From assembly GCF_003634215.1 (NCBI RefSeq), contig NZ_RBWX01000010.1, forward strand, positions 186,001 to 250,000: 64,000 nt of DNA. Reading direction: 5' to 3'. Each line of letters starts with the position of its first letter. Within the stretch, counting starts at the first letter, position 1. Source of the stretch: Sphingosinicella microcystinivorans. GTDB lineage: Bacteria; Pseudomonadota; Alphaproteobacteria; Sphingomonadales; Sphingomonadaceae. A program made the translations under genes and the position numbers. The notes beneath the pieces were generated by a model. That model worked only from the letters and a program-made list of their open reading frames with translations. It was not told the origin of the DNA and did no database searches. Positions 23,725-34,253 of the stretch are shown piece by piece.

Positions 23725-25941
23725 TTACCGGCCAAGGTTCTTGAGGCTGATCGAGAACAGGAAAGCGTTGCCGCGTCGGAAGTCGCGGTCCTCCACATAA
23801 TCGCGCCGCCACGTCACGCCAAACTCGAAACAATCGTCTTGATAGGCGATGCCGAGCCGGTGGCGAACCATCTCGAATCCGTCGGAGGTGTTAAGTGGAT
23901 CTTCGGCGCGCGAAGTCAGATCCACGATCACCGAGCCGATCACCGACCAGTAGCGCGCGAAGCTGATACGACCGCCGGCGCGCACCTCTTCGCGGTCTTC
24001 CAGATCCTCGATGCCGATATCACGGTCGAGCTTCACGTAGCCGATCGTCGCATAGGTGCGCTTGTTGCCTACCGTGACGTCGATTTCATTGCGGCGTAGC
24101 TTCAGGCTGCTCTTGTCGAGGCGGAAGCGGTGTGTGACGTCGAAGCCGCTGCCGATGCGCAGCGTGTTGCGGCCAACGAAGTCGGAGAAGTTGCCGGAAA
24201 GGCCTGTGCCTTGCGGGAACGTCGCCGGCGCGTTGTCGAAGCGGTAGCTTTGGCCGAATTCGCTCTCGATCTGCCAGCGCGGGCGATCAAGCCGCCACGT
24301 TGCGCCGTAAGTCACGCGTTGCCCGCCCTCCCAGCGGTCCGCGCCCGGAAAGCGGTTGAGATCGAAGAGGTTGGTGTCGTCGAGGTCGACGGCGCGCGAA
24401 TCCTCATTGGGAATGTGGTTGTTGACGTCGCTAGGTGAGACGGAGACCTGCACGCGGGGTGTGAGTGTCTGTGTTCCGCCAAAGGCGGGGCCGGCGAGCG
24501 GCCATTCGACGTCGAGCGCGGCAGCAGGCAGGATGCGCCCCTCCCAACCGTCGCGCCCGGCGTAGATGGGTAGTTCGGCAAAGGCACTGTCTGTGATGTG
24601 ATAGATGTCGCCCCGGACGAGCGCTGTCGCCGTAACGCGCTGCCCCCACGGCGTGATCGCGCTGCGCTTCCATTCGGCGGAGGCGGAGGCGCGCTGGGTG
24701 TCCATGCCGTCGGTGCGGGTGATCGCTGCCGTGTCTGCTGCAAGTTTCAGTCGGCCGCCGCCGATCGTCTCGCTGGGCGACCACATATAGTTGATAAGGG
24801 GCAGTGCGACGGGGGTCAGCCCCGCGTCGTCCGTTTGCCGCAAACCCTGGAAAGCCCAGCCTTCGATCGCGAAGTAGCTCTCCACGCCGAAGCGTTCGAG
24901 CTGGTAGAAATTCCGCAGGGTGTCGTCGCGCGAGATGTCATAGCGGCGCAGGAACGTGTCGTCAGTGGCGAGACGAAGGCCGAACGTCGAGCGCCAGTTG
25001 CGGCCGTGCTGGAGGCGGCCGTTGCCGTAGACATAGCCGCGGAACTGCTTGTTCGCGATGCCGGTGCTGGCAGGGTCGGGAAAGTCCAGTTCCGACGAAT
25101 ACGTACCGATACCACCGAAACGCAGCGGGCCTGATGCGGTTTGGTGTCGGTACTCGACCTGAAGCGCCGGGTTCACCTCGGTGTAGAGGATCGGCGCGAT
25201 GGTGAGGTCGTTGCTTTCGGAGAAGCTGAGGAAATACGGCAGTTCGACCGAGACGCCCAGCGAGCGGTCGATGGTGACGGACGGGACGAGGATACCGCTC
25301 GCGTTGCGGCCCGGGCCGTCGGGGTGCGACAGACTTGGCGTGTAGAAGATGGGGATGCCCAGGAATTCGAGGCTGGCATCCTTGTAGTAGACGCGCTTCC
25401 GATCGGGATCGTGGCGCACGCGCAACGCCTTTACCTGCCAAAGCGGCTCCTTGGGGCAGCCGTTTTCGCCGATAATGTCGCAAGGTGAGTAGACCGCGCG
25501 GTTCACCGTCGTGCGCCCGTCTTCGCGGCGGCCATCGTGCGCGGCAAGCCGCCCACCGTCTCGCAGCACAAGCAGGATGTTCTCAACCGCACCGTCGCGG
25601 AGTGTTTCGTCTAGTTCAACCCGCTCGCCGAAGGCCTCGTTGCCGTCGGGGTCGATCACCTTCACCGCGCCCCGCGCCTCGACCTTGCCGGTCTTGCGGT
25701 CGTATTCGACCTCGTTCGCGGTGAGGCGATAGCCGTCTCGCGTGACCACGACATTGCCGCGCGCCGTCACCAGCTGCGTGTCGTCGTCGTATTCCATCGT
25801 ATCCGCAGCGAATTCGATCGCATCGCCGGGTTTCAGCGCCGGACCGGCATCCACGGCGGCAGCGTCCGTCTGCGCCAACGCAGGCGCGGCGAATCCCGCT
25901 AGCGCGGTGGACAGCAGAAAGGCGGCAAGGCAACGGGACAA
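23725..25941 (-). CDS. lptD: LPS-assembly outer-membrane protein LptD
   Basis: A 738-residue outer-membrane beta-barrel that inserts lipopolysaccharide with LptE. The signal peptide ends near ALAQTDA. The N-terminal OstA/LptA-like jelly roll contains MEYDDDTQLVTARGNVVVTR, and the barrel half has YFLSFSESNDLTIAPILYTEV. Cysteines at CDIIGENGC and DDCFEFG are candidates for the inter-domain disulfides. It is the first gene of the lptD-surA-pdxA-rsmA operon and diverges from pepA across a 151-bp promoter region. Confidence 0.95.
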   Translation of the reverse strand: MSRCLAAFLLSTALAGFAAPALAQTDAAAVDAGPALKPGDAIEFAADTMEYDDDTQLVTARGNVVVTRDGYRLTANEVEYDRKTGKVEARGAVKVIDPDGNEAFGERVELDETLRDGAVENILLVLRDGGRLAAHDGRREDGRTTVNRAVYSPCDIIGENGCPKEPLWQVKALRVRHDPDRKRVYYKDASLEFLGIPIFYTPSLSHPDGPGRNASGILVPSVTIDRSLGVSVELPYFLSFSESNDLTIAPILYTEVNPALQVEYRHQTASGPLRFGGIGTYSSELDFPDPASTGIANKQFRGYVYGNGRLQHGRNWRSTFGLRLATDDTFLRRYDISRDDTLRNFYQLERFGVESYFAIEGWAFQGLRQTDDAGLTPVALPLINYMWSPSETIGGGRLKLAADTAAITRTDGMDTQRASASAEWKRSAITPWGQRVTATALVRGDIYHITDSAFAELPIYAGRDGWEGRILPAAALDVEWPLAGPAFGGTQTLTPRVQVSVSPSDVNNHIPNEDSRAVDLDDTNLFDLNRFPGADRWEGGQRVTYGATWRLDRPRWQIESEFGQSYRFDNAPATFPQGTGLSGNFSDFVGRNTLRIGSGFDVTHRFRLDKSSLKLRRNEIDVTVGNKRTYATIGYVKLDRDIGIEDLEDREEVRAGGRISFARYWSVIGSVIVDLTSRAEDPLNTSDGFEMVRHRLGIAYQDDCFEFGVTWRRDYVEDRDFRRGNAFLFSISLKNLGR

Positions 25942-26092
25942 GAAAGCGCTCCCCGGACAGGCGGATAGCGCCTCTTACCCGCGCTGCACCCGCGGCGGCA
26001 AGGCGCGCGCTTCGATACGCCGTGAATTGCGGTCCGCCCGCCGGGCGGCTAGAACGCCCCCGATCGTTTTGTCTTCCAGGAGAGTCCTTCCG

Positions 26093-27583
26093 ATGCGCAT
26101 CGAGTTCGGGGTTACGTCGCACACGCCGGGCACCGCCCTTGTGGTTTTCGCGGCGAAAGACGCGGTGCTTTCGGGGGCGGCGCAGGCGCTGGACGCCGCA
26201 CTTGGCGGCGCGCTCGCCACTGCCGCGAAGACGGCGCGATTCGAGGGCGACGCCGCGCAGATCGTAGAGCTTCTGGCGCCCTCGGGCACCGATGCCTCGC
26301 GCGTGCTCGTGGTCGGTACAGGGAAGCCCGGCCATGCCGACGCAGCGGTGTTCGAGCGGATCGGCGGCGCCATCGCCGCGCGACTGCTGACTTCGGGCGA
26401 AACGAAGGCCACGGTCGATTTCGGCGGGCTCAACGATCTCGCGCTCGATACGCCCAAGGCGGCTGCACATCTCGCGCTCGGCGCGTCGCTCCGCGCGTGG
26501 CGGTTCGACAAGTACCGCACCAAGCTGCCCGAAAAGCAGAAGCCGACGCTCACCGAAATCGCCATCGCCAACGCCGGTAGCGCAGGGCAGGAATGGGCGC
26601 GACTGGAGCCTCTCGTCGAGGCTGTGGGCTTCACGCGCAGCCTCGTCACCGAGCCCGGAAACGTCATCTACCCGGAAAGCTTCGTGGAGCGCTGCCGTCC
26701 GCTCGCTGACCTCGGGATCAAGATCGAAGTGCTCGACGAAAGTGAGATGCGCGCGGCGGGCATGGGCGCGCTGCTCGGCGTCGCGCAGGGCTCAGCGAAG
26801 CCGCCGCGTCTGCTGGTGATGGAGTGGGACGGCACCGGCGGGAAGGCGAAGACGTCCACCGTCTTCGTCGGCAAGGGCGTCACTTTCGATACGGGCGGCA
26901 TCTCGATCAAGCCTGCCGCGGGCATGGAAGACATGAAGTGGGACATGGGCGGCGCGGGCGCGGTCGCCGGTGCGATGAAGGCGCTTGCGCTGCGTCGTGC
27001 CAAGGCGCGCGTCGTCGGCATCTGCGGCCTTGTCGAAAACATGCCCGACGGCAACGCCCAGCGCCCCGGCGACGTCGTGACGACGATGTCCGGCCAGACG
27101 GTCGAGGTGATCAACACCGACGCCGAAGGCCGCCTGGTGCTCTGCGACGCGATCACCTGGGTGCAGAAGCGCTTCAACCCGGAGGTCATCGTCGATCTCG
27201 CGACGCTGACCGGCGCGATCATTATCAGCCTCGGCCACGAATATGCGGGTCTCTTCTCGAACAGCGACGAACTTGCGAAGCAGCTCGTCACCGCCGGCAT
27301 CGCGACCGGGGACAAGCTGTGGCGGTTCCCGCTCGGCAGCGCCTACGACAAGATGATCGATTCGCCGATCGCCGACATGAAAAACGTCGGCTCGCGCGAT
27401 GCGGGATCGATCACGGCCGCGCAGTTCATCGGCCGCTTCGTGAACGACGGCGTGAAATGGGCCCACCTCGACATTGCGGGCATGGCGTGGTCCGCGAAGG
27501 CCGGCGCGACATGGGAGAAGGGCGCAACCGGCTACGGCGTGCGCCTGCTCGACCGCTTCGTCGAGGATACGCTGGAGGCGTGA
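26093..27583 (+). CDS. pepA: Leucyl aminopeptidase PepA (M17)
   Basis: A 496-residue cytosolic di-metal aminopeptidase. The signature NTDAEGRL is present. Metal ligands are in VGKGVTFDTGGISIKP and KWDMGGAGAVAG, and the C-terminal core includes LATLTGAIIISLGHEYAGLF. The ATG at 26093 follows CAGGAGAG; an open frame extends 117 codons upstream across the lptD promoter and is rejected. The stop overlaps the holC start (GTGA), forming a pepA-holC pair that is common in proteobacteria. Confidence 0.95.
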   Translation: MRIEFGVTSHTPGTALVVFAAKDAVLSGAAQALDAALGGALATAAKTARFEGDAAQIVELLAPSGTDASRVLVVGTGKPGHADAAVFERIGGAIAARLLTSGETKATVDFGGLNDLALDTPKAAAHLALGASLRAWRFDKYRTKLPEKQKPTLTEIAIANAGSAGQEWARLEPLVEAVGFTRSLVTEPGNVIYPESFVERCRPLADLGIKIEVLDESEMRAAGMGALLGVAQGSAKPPRLLVMEWDGTGGKAKTSTVFVGKGVTFDTGGISIKPAAGMEDMKWDMGGAGAVAGAMKALALRRAKARVVGICGLVENMPDGNAQRPGDVVTTMSGQTVEVINTDAEGRLVLCDAITWVQKRFNPEVIVDLATLTGAIIISLGHEYAGLFSNSDELAKQLVTAGIATGDKLWRFPLGSAYDKMIDSPIADMKNVGSRDAGSITAAQFIGRFVNDGVKWAHLDIAGMAWSAKAGATWEKGATGYGVRLLDRFVEDTLEA

Positions 27584-28035
27584 GCGAGGCGCCCACACCG
27601 GTCGGCTTCTATCACTGCACGCGGTCGCGACCGTTCGACGTCGTGCCCGTTCTCGCGAGTAAGGCGATCGAGGCAGGGCACCGCGTGCTCGTCCATTCAG
27701 CGGACGGCGGCGAGCTCGATGCACTGGACAGCCACCTGTGGACCTACGATCCCGGCAGCTTCCTGCCGCACGGCCGCGACAATCCTGCCGAGCAGCCCGT
27801 CCTCCTGTCAGACGATTTTGCGCCCGCGAACGGCGCTGATCTGCTGATTTCGCTGGGCGGCAAGCTGCCCGGCGACCCGGCAGCGTTTGCCCGCCTCCTC
27901 TACCTCTTCGACGGCAACGACGAAGACTCGCTCGCTGCAGCGCGTGCGCACTGGCGGGCCCTGAAGGCGCGCGAGGGTGTTCAGCCGGTTTACTGGACCC
28001 AGGGAGAGAAGGGGGGCTGGCAGAAGGCAGGGTAG
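27580..28035 (+). CDS. holC: DNA polymerase III subunit chi (HolC)
   Basis: A 151-residue protein starting at a GTG that overlaps the pepA stop. It shows the HolC pattern: VGFYHCTRSRPFDVVPVLAS, then KAIEAGHRVLVHS, LDSHLWTYDPGSFLPHG and PVLLSDDF. It links the clamp loader to SSB. The pepA-holC order supports the assignment. A GC hairpin follows at 28056-28076. Confidence 0.92.
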   Translation: MSEAPTPVGFYHCTRSRPFDVVPVLASKAIEAGHRVLVHSADGGELDALDSHLWTYDPGSFLPHGRDNPAEQPVLLSDDFAPANGADLLISLGGKLPGDPAAFARLLYLFDGNDEDSLAAARAHWRALKAREGVQPVYWTQGEKGGWQKAG

Positions 28036-28055
28036 GCGCCGCTTGCAATCGGACC

Positions 28056-28076
28056 CGCGCCCGGATATTGGGCGCG
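28056..28076 (+). terminator. Hairpin after holC, weak terminator candidate
   Basis: CGCGCCC and GGGCGCG form a 7-bp stem with a 7-base loop, 20 bases after the holC stop and 44 bases before ndk. There is no T run, so it may be only an attenuator or a processing structure. Confidence 0.4.
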
Positions 28077-28120
28077 CGACTTCCTGAAACGACACAACAA
28101 GCCCTATCTGGAGACCTCCC

Positions 28121-28543
28121 ATGGCGCTGCAGCGTACCTTTTCGATCATCAAGCCCGACGCGACGCGTCGCAACCTCACGGGCGCCGTCACCAAGATGCT
28201 TGAGGAAGCGGGCCTCCGCGTCGTCGCTTCGAAGCGCATCCACATGACGAAGGAGCAGGCCGAAGGTTTCTACGGCGTGCACCGCGAGCGTCCGTTCTTC
28301 GGCGATCTCGTCGCGTTCATGACCTCCGGCCCCGTCGTCGTGCAGGTTCTTGAAGGCGAAGACGCAGTCGCGAAGAACCGCGAAGTGATGGGCGCCACGA
28401 ACCCGGCGAACGCCGACGAGGGCACCATCCGCAAGGCGCTCGCAGAATCGATCGAGGCGAACACGGTGCACGGCTCCGACAGCCTTGAAAACGCGAAGAT
28501 CGAGATCGACTTCTTCTTCAAGCCCGAAGAAATTGTCGGCTAA
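28121..28543 (+). CDS. ndk: Nucleoside diphosphate kinase
   Basis: A 140-residue enzyme that transfers the gamma phosphate from ATP to other nucleoside diphosphates. It has [15 protein letters not shown] at the start, [18 protein letters not shown], and the active-site histidine in [12 protein letters not shown]. The ATG follows GGAGACC. The 3' end interlocks with the convergent gene at CTAA (28540-28543). Confidence 0.97.
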   Translation: MALQRTFSIIKPDATRRNLTGAVTKMLEEAGLRVVASKRIHMTKEQAEGFYGVHRERPFFGDLVAFMTSGPVVVQVLEGEDAVAKNREVMGATNPANADEGTIRKALAESIEANTVHGSDSLENAKIEIDFFFKPEEIVG

Positions 28544-29145
28544 GGATTCCAGAGTTTGTCGAGGCGGGCGGCAGCAGTGTCGCCCGCCACGCTTTCGCGG
28601 CGTACCAGCCCGCGAAGCTTGACCGTGCGGCCCAGAATGACGCGCGGTTCAATGTGGTACACGATATCGTAGATGGCGGTTTCGGTGCGCGGGCCATCGG
28701 CTGCTTCGCAGCTGCTGGCGATCACGACCGGCAGACGCCCGTCGCGCGCGGCCTTGTCCACCGCTTTCAGGAGCGCGCTTTCGAACCAGTCCGCTTCGAT
28801 GCGATGATCGAGAACGGTGCTTTCGGGCTCGACTCCAAGCGCGCTTGGGAAGCGGATGTCGGTGCTTTGCAGCGCGCAGTCCGCCGCTTTGAACGCAAGG
28901 CCCGCACCCCCTGCATCGGTTGCGATCAACCCGATTGATTTCGGCCGGGAGCCGGCTTTTTCTGCACGCCGTTCGGCCTCCGCCGATTTGCGTTCGTCGT
29001 AGTTGTTCCACAGCGTCAGCGCCGAGATCACGACGGCAATGACCGCCACGGTTTCGCCGAGCGAGAGCCAGCGCCGACGGATACGCGCCGTTTCGGCGGC
29101 CTTCTCCGCGTGCGTTTCAGGAATTTCGGGTACGTCAGAAGACAT
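28540..29145 (-). CDS. Membrane-anchored protein of unknown function
   Basis: A 201-residue protein with a basic cytoplasmic stretch (ARIRRRWLS), one membrane helix (about residues 31-45) and a short coiled-coil-like Glu/Ala/Arg segment ([15 protein letters not shown]). A soluble domain of about 135 residues with two cysteines follows. I recognise no family. It is the last gene of the purM-purN-YjbR operon and overlaps the YjbR gene by 11 bp. Confidence 0.65.
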   Translation of the reverse strand: MSSDVPEIPETHAEKAAETARIRRRWLSLGETVAVIAVVISALTLWNNYDERKSAEAERRAEKAGSRPKSIGLIATDAGGAGLAFKAADCALQSTDIRFPSALGVEPESTVLDHRIEADWFESALLKAVDKAARDGRLPVVIASSCEAADGPRTETAIYDIVYHIEPRVILGRTVKLRGLVRRESVAGDTAAARLDKLWNP

Positions 29146-29506
29146 CGGCGAGCTTCCTTGGCGCAGACATACGCCAGCTTTTCACGAGCCAGTCGTTTAC
29201 ATGTTCCCAATCCGGCTGGCCCTGGTCGAGGCGGATGCCGATCCAACCGTAAGGGCCGAGATAGGGCGGGCGGTAATAGAGGGCAGGGTTTGCCTCGATC
29301 AGCATCGCCTGTTCTTCAAGGCCGCTGGTCTTCACCAGCAGCGCGGTGATGCCGCAGCCATGGTGATCGTCGCTGAAATAGGCGAAGAACTTGCCCTTTT
29401 CGACGTAAAAGCCGGGCGCGCCGTGCGAGAGCTTCTCGGCGGCGGCGGGCAAAGCGAGCGCCCGCGCGCGGACCTTTTCAAGCAAGGCTTCGGGATTTGA
29501 GGACAT
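29135..29506 (-). CDS. MmcQ/YjbR-family protein
   Basis: A 123-residue protein of the MmcQ/YjbR fold. It shows the family pattern FYVEKGKFFAYFSDDHHG, then YYRPPYLGPYGWIGIRLD and DWEHVNDWLVKSWRM. Members are thought to bind DNA, but the function is unproven. The start at 29506 (MSSNPEAL) is preferred over one 6 codons upstream; either way it overlaps the 3' end of purN. Confidence 0.82.
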   Translation of the reverse strand: MSSNPEALLEKVRARALALPAAAEKLSHGAPGFYVEKGKFFAYFSDDHHGCGITALLVKTSGLEEQAMLIEANPALYYRPPYLGPYGWIGIRLDQGQPDWEHVNDWLVKSWRMSAPRKLADVF

Positions 29507-30074
29507 CGGCGGCACACTTCGCAAGCGCTGCAGGATACAGGTGATGTTCCTCTTTCAGCACACGCTCCGCAAGCGTTTCCGGCGTGTCCCCCGCAAGTAT
29601 GGGAACGCGTACCTGCGCCACCACAGGCCCATCATCCAGCTCCGGCGTCACGACGTGTACCGAGCAGCCGGCCTCAGCGTCGCCAGCCTCGATTGCCCGG
29701 GCGTGCGTATCGAGCCCCTTGTATTTGGGGAGCAGCGAGGGGTGGATATTGAGGATTCGGCCCTGCCAGCCTTCGACGAATTCGGACGAAAGCAACCGCA
29801 TATAGCCTGCAAGCGCGATCATCTCGACGTTCGCGGCACGCAGCGCCGCATCGATCAACCGGTCGAACTCGGCGCGCTTCATGCCGCGATGGTCGTGCGC
29901 CCAAATCGCCACGCCGCGCGCGTCAGCGAAGGCCAGGCCAGCGGCGTCCGGATTGTTGGATGCGACAAGCACCACCTCGTAAGGGCAATCCGGCGCCTCT
30001 GCGGCGGCAAGGATCGAAGCCATGTTGCTGCCGCGGCCGGAGATCATCACCCCGACGCGGAGTTTAGGCGACAT
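29478..30074 (-). CDS. purN: Phosphoribosylglycinamide formyltransferase PurN
   Basis: The formyl-tetrahydrofolate-dependent third step of purine synthesis. The 198-residue protein starts at 30074 with [20 protein letters not shown], the phosphate-binding loop; upstream in-frame codons lie inside purM. Catalytic residues are in [18 protein letters not shown] and the Asp of [13 protein letters not shown]. It overlaps purM by 11 bp, so the two steps are co-translated. Confidence 0.96.
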   Translation of the reverse strand: MSPKLRVGVMISGRGSNMASILAAAEAPDCPYEVVLVASNNPDAAGLAFADARGVAIWAHDHRGMKRAEFDRLIDAALRAANVEMIALAGYMRLLSSEFVEGWQGRILNIHPSLLPKYKGLDTHARAIEAGDAEAGCSVHVVTPELDDGPVVAQVRVPILAGDTPETLAERVLKEEHHLYPAALAKCAADVLKSRSLA

Positions 30075-31158
30075 GCACGGCTTCCCAAGCCTCGCGACTG
30101 CCCCAGGTTTCGGCGTCGCCAACCACCGTGCAGCCGGTGTCGCCCGCATCAATGGCACCGATCACGTATGGGGTTTCTCCCGCGGCGGCGAGTGCGCCCA
30201 GCGTCGCTTCGACGTCGCCCGGTGCCACCACGACGACCATGCCGATGCCGCAGTTGAACGTGCGCGCCATCTCTCCCGCGGCGATGTTGCCCTCATGCTG
30301 AAGCCACGCAAACGCGGGCGGGAGCGCCCATGCACCCGTGTCGATGCGGGCGTGCGCGCCCTTCGGCAGCACGCGCGGCACGTTTTCAAGCAGCCCGCCG
30401 CCGGTGATATGCGCGAGCGCCTTGATGCGACCTGCACGGATTTCCGGCAGCAGCGGCTTCACATAGATGCGTGTCGGCGCGAGCAGCGCTTCGCCGAGCG
30501 GGCGCGATGTATCGAACGGGGCAGGGGCATCGAGCGCGTGGCCCTTGTCTGCAACGATGCGGCGCACGAGCGAATAGCCGTTCGAATGGAAGCCCGATGA
30601 AGCGATGCCGAGCAGCACATCGCCCTGCGCGACACGTTCGCCGGTCAACTGCTGGCCGCGCTCGACGGCGCCGACCGAAAAGCCTGCGAGATCAAAGTCG
30701 CCCGCACCGTACATGCCCGGCATTTCGGCGGTCTCGCCGCCGATGAGCGCGCAGCCCGCGATGCGGCAGCCTTCGGCTATCCCTGCGACGACCGCGGAGG
30801 CAACGCCTTGCTCCAGCTTGCCGGTTGCGAAATAATCGAGGAAAAACAGCGGCTCTGCACCCTGCACGACGAGGTCGTTCACGCACATGGCGACAAGATC
30901 GATGCCGACCGTGTCGTGGCGTCCGGTGTCGATGGCGAGTTTCAGCTTGGTGCCGACGCCGTCGGTTGCCGCAACCAGCAGCGGATCGTTGAACCCCGCA
31001 GCCTTCGGATCGAAGAACGCGCCGAAGCCGCCGATCTCGGCGTCCGCGCCGGGACGTGCGGTCGCTTTCACCAGCGAAGAGATCGCCTTCACGAAGGTGT
31101 TTCCGGCGGCGATGGAGACGCCTGCGTCGGCGTAGCTGTACGATTTGCCCGTGGTCAT
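30064..31158 (-). CDS. purM: Phosphoribosylformylglycinamidine cyclo-ligase PurM
   Basis: ATP-dependent AIR synthetase. The 364-residue protein starts at the ATG at 31156-31158 ([16 protein letters not shown]). The family blocks are [38 protein letters not shown] and [11 protein letters not shown]. An open frame continues about 76 codons upstream over the intergenic region and the DUF2066 start and is rejected. It heads the purM-purN-YjbR-membrane protein operon. Confidence 0.96.
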   Translation of the reverse strand: MTTGKSYSYADAGVSIAAGNTFVKAISSLVKATARPGADAEIGGFGAFFDPKAAGFNDPLLVAATDGVGTKLKLAIDTGRHDTVGIDLVAMCVNDLVVQGAEPLFFLDYFATGKLEQGVASAVVAGIAEGCRIAGCALIGGETAEMPGMYGAGDFDLAGFSVGAVERGQQLTGERVAQGDVLLGIASSGFHSNGYSLVRRIVADKGHALDAPAPFDTSRPLGEALLAPTRIYVKPLLPEIRAGRIKALAHITGGGLLENVPRVLPKGAHARIDTGAWALPPAFAWLQHEGNIAAGEMARTFNCGIGMVVVVAPGDVEATLGALAAAGETPYVIGAIDAGDTGCTVVGDAETWGSREAWEAVHVA

Positions 31159-31228
31159 CGCGCGGCCATAGCGCCGAAGCGAGAAATATTCGACTCCCAA
31201 TTCGCGCCGCGTTTGGCATAGAGGCGCC

Positions 31229-32530
31229 GTGACCTTCAAACGCAAGCTCAACGGATGGATGGCCGCCGCACTCGCGGCGCTCGCGGCGGCAGTCGCGGTG
31301 CCGCTGCTGGCGCAGGACGGCAATCGCACGGAACCGCCCGCAGAAGCCCCCGCAGCCGGGGGGAGCGCATTCCTCGTCAGTGACATTGATGTCGACGTCG
31401 TGGCGGGGTCTGCTGAAGCGGCGCGCGTCGCCGCGTTTCGAGAGGCGGCGCGGCAGGCGTGGCCGCAGCTTTATGCGCGGATGACGGGCGTTGCAGCCTC
31501 GGGCGCGCCCAAGCTCCCCGACAGCGCGATCGAGGGGATGGTGAGCGGCGTCGAAGTTCAGAGCGAGCATTTTTCAGACAAGCGCTATGTCGGCAAGCTT
31601 GGCGTGGTGTTCGATCGTGTTCGGGCCGGGGAGCGGTTGCCCGCGAACGCGCGTGTACTTCAATCTGCGCCGATGCTGCTGCTGCCCGTGCTCGCGGACG
31701 GCGGTGTGACCTCCGTTTACGAGGGGCGTTCGCCGTGGCTGCAGGCGTGGTCGCGCTTCGGAACGGATTCGAGCCCGATTTCCTATGTGCGTGCGGGCGG
31801 CAACGCGTCCGATGCACTGCTGCTCACCGGGTGGCAGGCGCGGCGCGACAATCGCGGCCTCTGGCGCTCGATCCTGTCACGCTACGGCGCCGAGAATGTT
31901 CTGGTCGCTGAGGCTTGGCTCGATCGTACCTACCCGGGCGGGCCGATTGTCGGCACGTTCCTTGCCCGGCATGGTCCGGATTCAGCCGTTTTAACGCGGT
32001 TTCGCCTGCGTGCGGGGGCGGCGGGCGAACTCGATGCAATGCTCGACACAGCTGTGCGCCGGATCGATTCCGCTTATGCGCGCGCGCTCCAGTCCGGTGT
32101 GCTGCGCGCCGACCCGACGTTGACGCTGGCACTGGAACCGGTTTCGGTCTCGCCGATGCTTGATCCGGCAGAATCGATGGGTTCGATGGGCACGACCGTC
32201 AGCGTCGCGACGCCCGATGCGGCGAGCTGGAATGCGATCGAGGCCGCGCTCGGCGGCGTGCCCGAGGTGGACGGCGTTACGCTGCTCGGGCTTTCGATCG
32301 GCGGCATGTCGCAGATTCGCATCAATCACGCGGTCGATTACGCGATGCTCCGCTATGCGCTCGATCAGCGTGGCTGGCGCCTTGATGGCAGCCTGCTTCG
32401 CCGCCGCGCAGAGGGCGAGGTGCCGCTGCCCCGCCCGGTGGTCACACTGCCGTCGCTGCCGGTTGCGGACGATGCCGTTACCGAAAGCGGTGGGCCGCGC
32501 GATCTGATGCCCTCAGAGAACGAACGGTGA
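31229..32530 (+). CDS. DUF2066 domain-containing exported protein
   Basis: A 433-residue protein starting at GTG, with a signal peptide ([18 protein letters not shown]). The DUF2066 region starts at about residue 50 ([20 protein letters not shown]) and is followed by [18 protein letters not shown]. Its function is unknown. It heads a five-gene run DUF2066-perM-hda-ppk-ppx in which the first junctions overlap by 4 bp, so the genes are probably co-transcribed. It diverges from purM over 70 bp. Confidence 0.8.
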   Translation: MTFKRKLNGWMAAALAALAAAVAVPLLAQDGNRTEPPAEAPAAGGSAFLVSDIDVDVVAGSAEAARVAAFREAARQAWPQLYARMTGVAASGAPKLPDSAIEGMVSGVEVQSEHFSDKRYVGKLGVVFDRVRAGERLPANARVLQSAPMLLLPVLADGGVTSVYEGRSPWLQAWSRFGTDSSPISYVRAGGNASDALLLTGWQARRDNRGLWRSILSRYGAENVLVAEAWLDRTYPGGPIVGTFLARHGPDSAVLTRFRLRAGAAGELDAMLDTAVRRIDSAYARALQSGVLRADPTLTLALEPVSVSPMLDPAESMGSMGTTVSVATPDAASWNAIEAALGGVPEVDGVTLLGLSIGGMSQIRINHAVDYAMLRYALDQRGWRLDGSLLRRRAEGEVPLPRPVVTLPSLPVADDAVTESGGPRDLMPSENER

Positions 32531-33621
32531 GTGAAGCCGCCGTCCTGGACGGTCGGCGGCGAATCCCGATCCGGTGGATTCTCGTCGCGGCGATCATCCT
32601 GTGGTTCGCGTATGCGACGCGCGGCGTGCTCGGACCGTTCATTGCCGGGCTTATCATCGCCTATCTGCTCGATCCTGTGGCAGACAAGCTCGAGAAACGC
32701 GGTGTTCCGCGCTGGGCGGCGGCAATGTTGATTCTCGTGGGTTTCTTCGGCGTGTTTGCGCTGCTGATCCTCGCGATGGCGCCACTTGTCGCAGCGCAGT
32801 TCCAGCAACTTGTGCAGAACCTGCCTCAACTCATTCAGTCTCTTGGGCCTTTGGTCGAGCGTCTTTCGGATGCGGCCGGCGATGTCGTGGCGATCGAAAC
32901 GCTGAGCAACGACCTCATGCACCGCGCCGCTGCGTGGCTCAGCACGATTGCGACCGGCATTTTGAGCCGCGGCCTTGCGGTCTTCAATCTGCTCGCGCTG
33001 TTCGTGATGATGCCAGTGGTCGCCTTCTATGCACTGCGCGACTACGACGCGCTGACGACACGCATCAACGCGTGGTGGCCGTCGCGCTACGCGGCGACGA
33101 TTCGGCGTTTGCTCGGCGAATCGGATGCTGCGCTCGCCGGCTTCGTGCGCGGCCAGTCGCTCGTGTGCCTCTCGCTTGCGATCTTCTATTCGGTCGGCTG
33201 GAGCCTGATCGGCCTCAATTACGCGCTCGTGCTCGGTACGCTCGCGGGCGTTCTGGGCTTCGTGCCCTATCTCGGCGTCGTCATCTCGGTCGGGCTCGGG
33301 CTGCTCGTCGGGCTCGGCCAGTGGGGACCCGATGTGCTGAACCTCGGGCTCATCGTAGGCATTTTCTTCATCGGGCAGCTTCTGGAAAGCACGGTGCTGA
33401 CGCCCAACCTCATCGGGAACCGCATCGGCCTGCATCCCCTGTGGGTCCTGTTCGCCGTGTTCGCGGGCGGTGAGCTGCTGGGCATCCTCGGCGTGTTCCT
33501 CGCGGTGCCCGTCGCCGCGGTTCTCGGCGTCGTCATGCGCTGGCTGCTCGGTGAATATCTGAAGAGCCCGCTTTTCGTTGACGAAGAGCCGCCGCCAGAG
33601 GACGTGACCGTCTCCGCATGA
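32527..33621 (+). CDS. AI-2E/PerM-family transporter
   Basis: A 364-residue membrane protein with about eight helices and the family pattern VLGPFIAGLIIAYLLDPVADKLEKRG near the start (residues 35-60). The conserved C-terminal block is LGFVPYLGVVISVGLGLLV and GNRIGLHPLWVLFAVFAGG. Family members export small molecules or sodium; the substrate here cannot be told. It overlaps DUF2066 and hda by 4 bp each. Confidence 0.9.
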   Translation: MSEAAVLDGRRRIPIRWILVAAIILWFAYATRGVLGPFIAGLIIAYLLDPVADKLEKRGVPRWAAAMLILVGFFGVFALLILAMAPLVAAQFQQLVQNLPQLIQSLGPLVERLSDAAGDVVAIETLSNDLMHRAAAWLSTIATGILSRGLAVFNLLALFVMMPVVAFYALRDYDALTTRINAWWPSRYAATIRRLLGESDAALAGFVRGQSLVCLSLAIFYSVGWSLIGLNYALVLGTLAGVLGFVPYLGVVISVGLGLLVGLGQWGPDVLNLGLIVGIFFIGQLLESTVLTPNLIGNRIGLHPLWVLFAVFAGGELLGILGVFLAVPVAAVLGVVMRWLLGEYLKSPLFVDEEPPPEDVTVSA

Positions 33622-34253
33622 GCCAGTTTGCGCTGCCGCTCGAATACCGGTCGGCCGACGGGGAAGCGGATTTCTACATCTCGGAGGCGAACGCTGCCGC
33701 GGTCGCAATGCTCGACCGCTGGCCGGACTGGCCGTCGCACACGCTGATCGTCGTCGGCCCTGAAGGCTCGGGCAAGAGCCACCTGTTGCGGCTGTTCGCA
33801 GGTCGGCATCCCGGTGCCGTGCGCATTTACGACGAGGCCGATGCGCCAGACCGCGACGAAAACGCGATGTTCCATGCGTGGAACGCCGCGCAGGCCGGAG
33901 GTCCCGCGCTGCTCGTCGCCGCGCGGACATCCCCCGGCGAATGGCATGTGCGACTGCCCGATCTTGCCTCTCGCCTCGGTGCGGCGGGTGTCATCCATAT
34001 CGATGCCCCCGACGATGCGCTGCTTGCCGAAATCGTTGCAAAATCTTTTCGCGCACGTGGCCTGCGCGTTTCACCAATTGTCATAGAGTATATGATACAA
34101 AGGATTGAACGCAGCTTTGCCGCCGCCGCATCCGCTGTCGCCGCGATCGACGCCGCCGCTCTTGCGGGGCAACGCGCCGTGACCGTGCCGCTGGTGCGCG
34201 CGGCGCTGTTGCTCGGCGATACGGCGGACGGAAGCGAAAGTGGCGAAACGTAA
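33618..34253 (+). CDS. hda: DnaA-related regulatory inactivation protein Hda (HdaA)
   Basis: A 211-residue DnaA-like AAA+ protein without the DNA-binding domain of DnaA. It starts [20 protein letters not shown] (the clamp-binding QxxLPL type motif) and has Walker [19 protein letters not shown]. The Walker B position is reduced (RIYDEADA). It promotes hydrolysis of DnaA-ATP when bound to the sliding clamp. The hda-ppk adjacency fits sphingomonads. It overlaps ppk by 14 bp. Confidence 0.9.
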   Translation: MSQFALPLEYRSADGEADFYISEANAAAVAMLDRWPDWPSHTLIVVGPEGSGKSHLLRLFAGRHPGAVRIYDEADAPDRDENAMFHAWNAAQAGGPALLVAARTSPGEWHVRLPDLASRLGAAGVIHIDAPDDALLAEIVAKSFRARGLRVSPIVIEYMIQRIERSFAAAASAVAAIDAAALAGQRAVTVPLVRAALLLGDTADGSESGET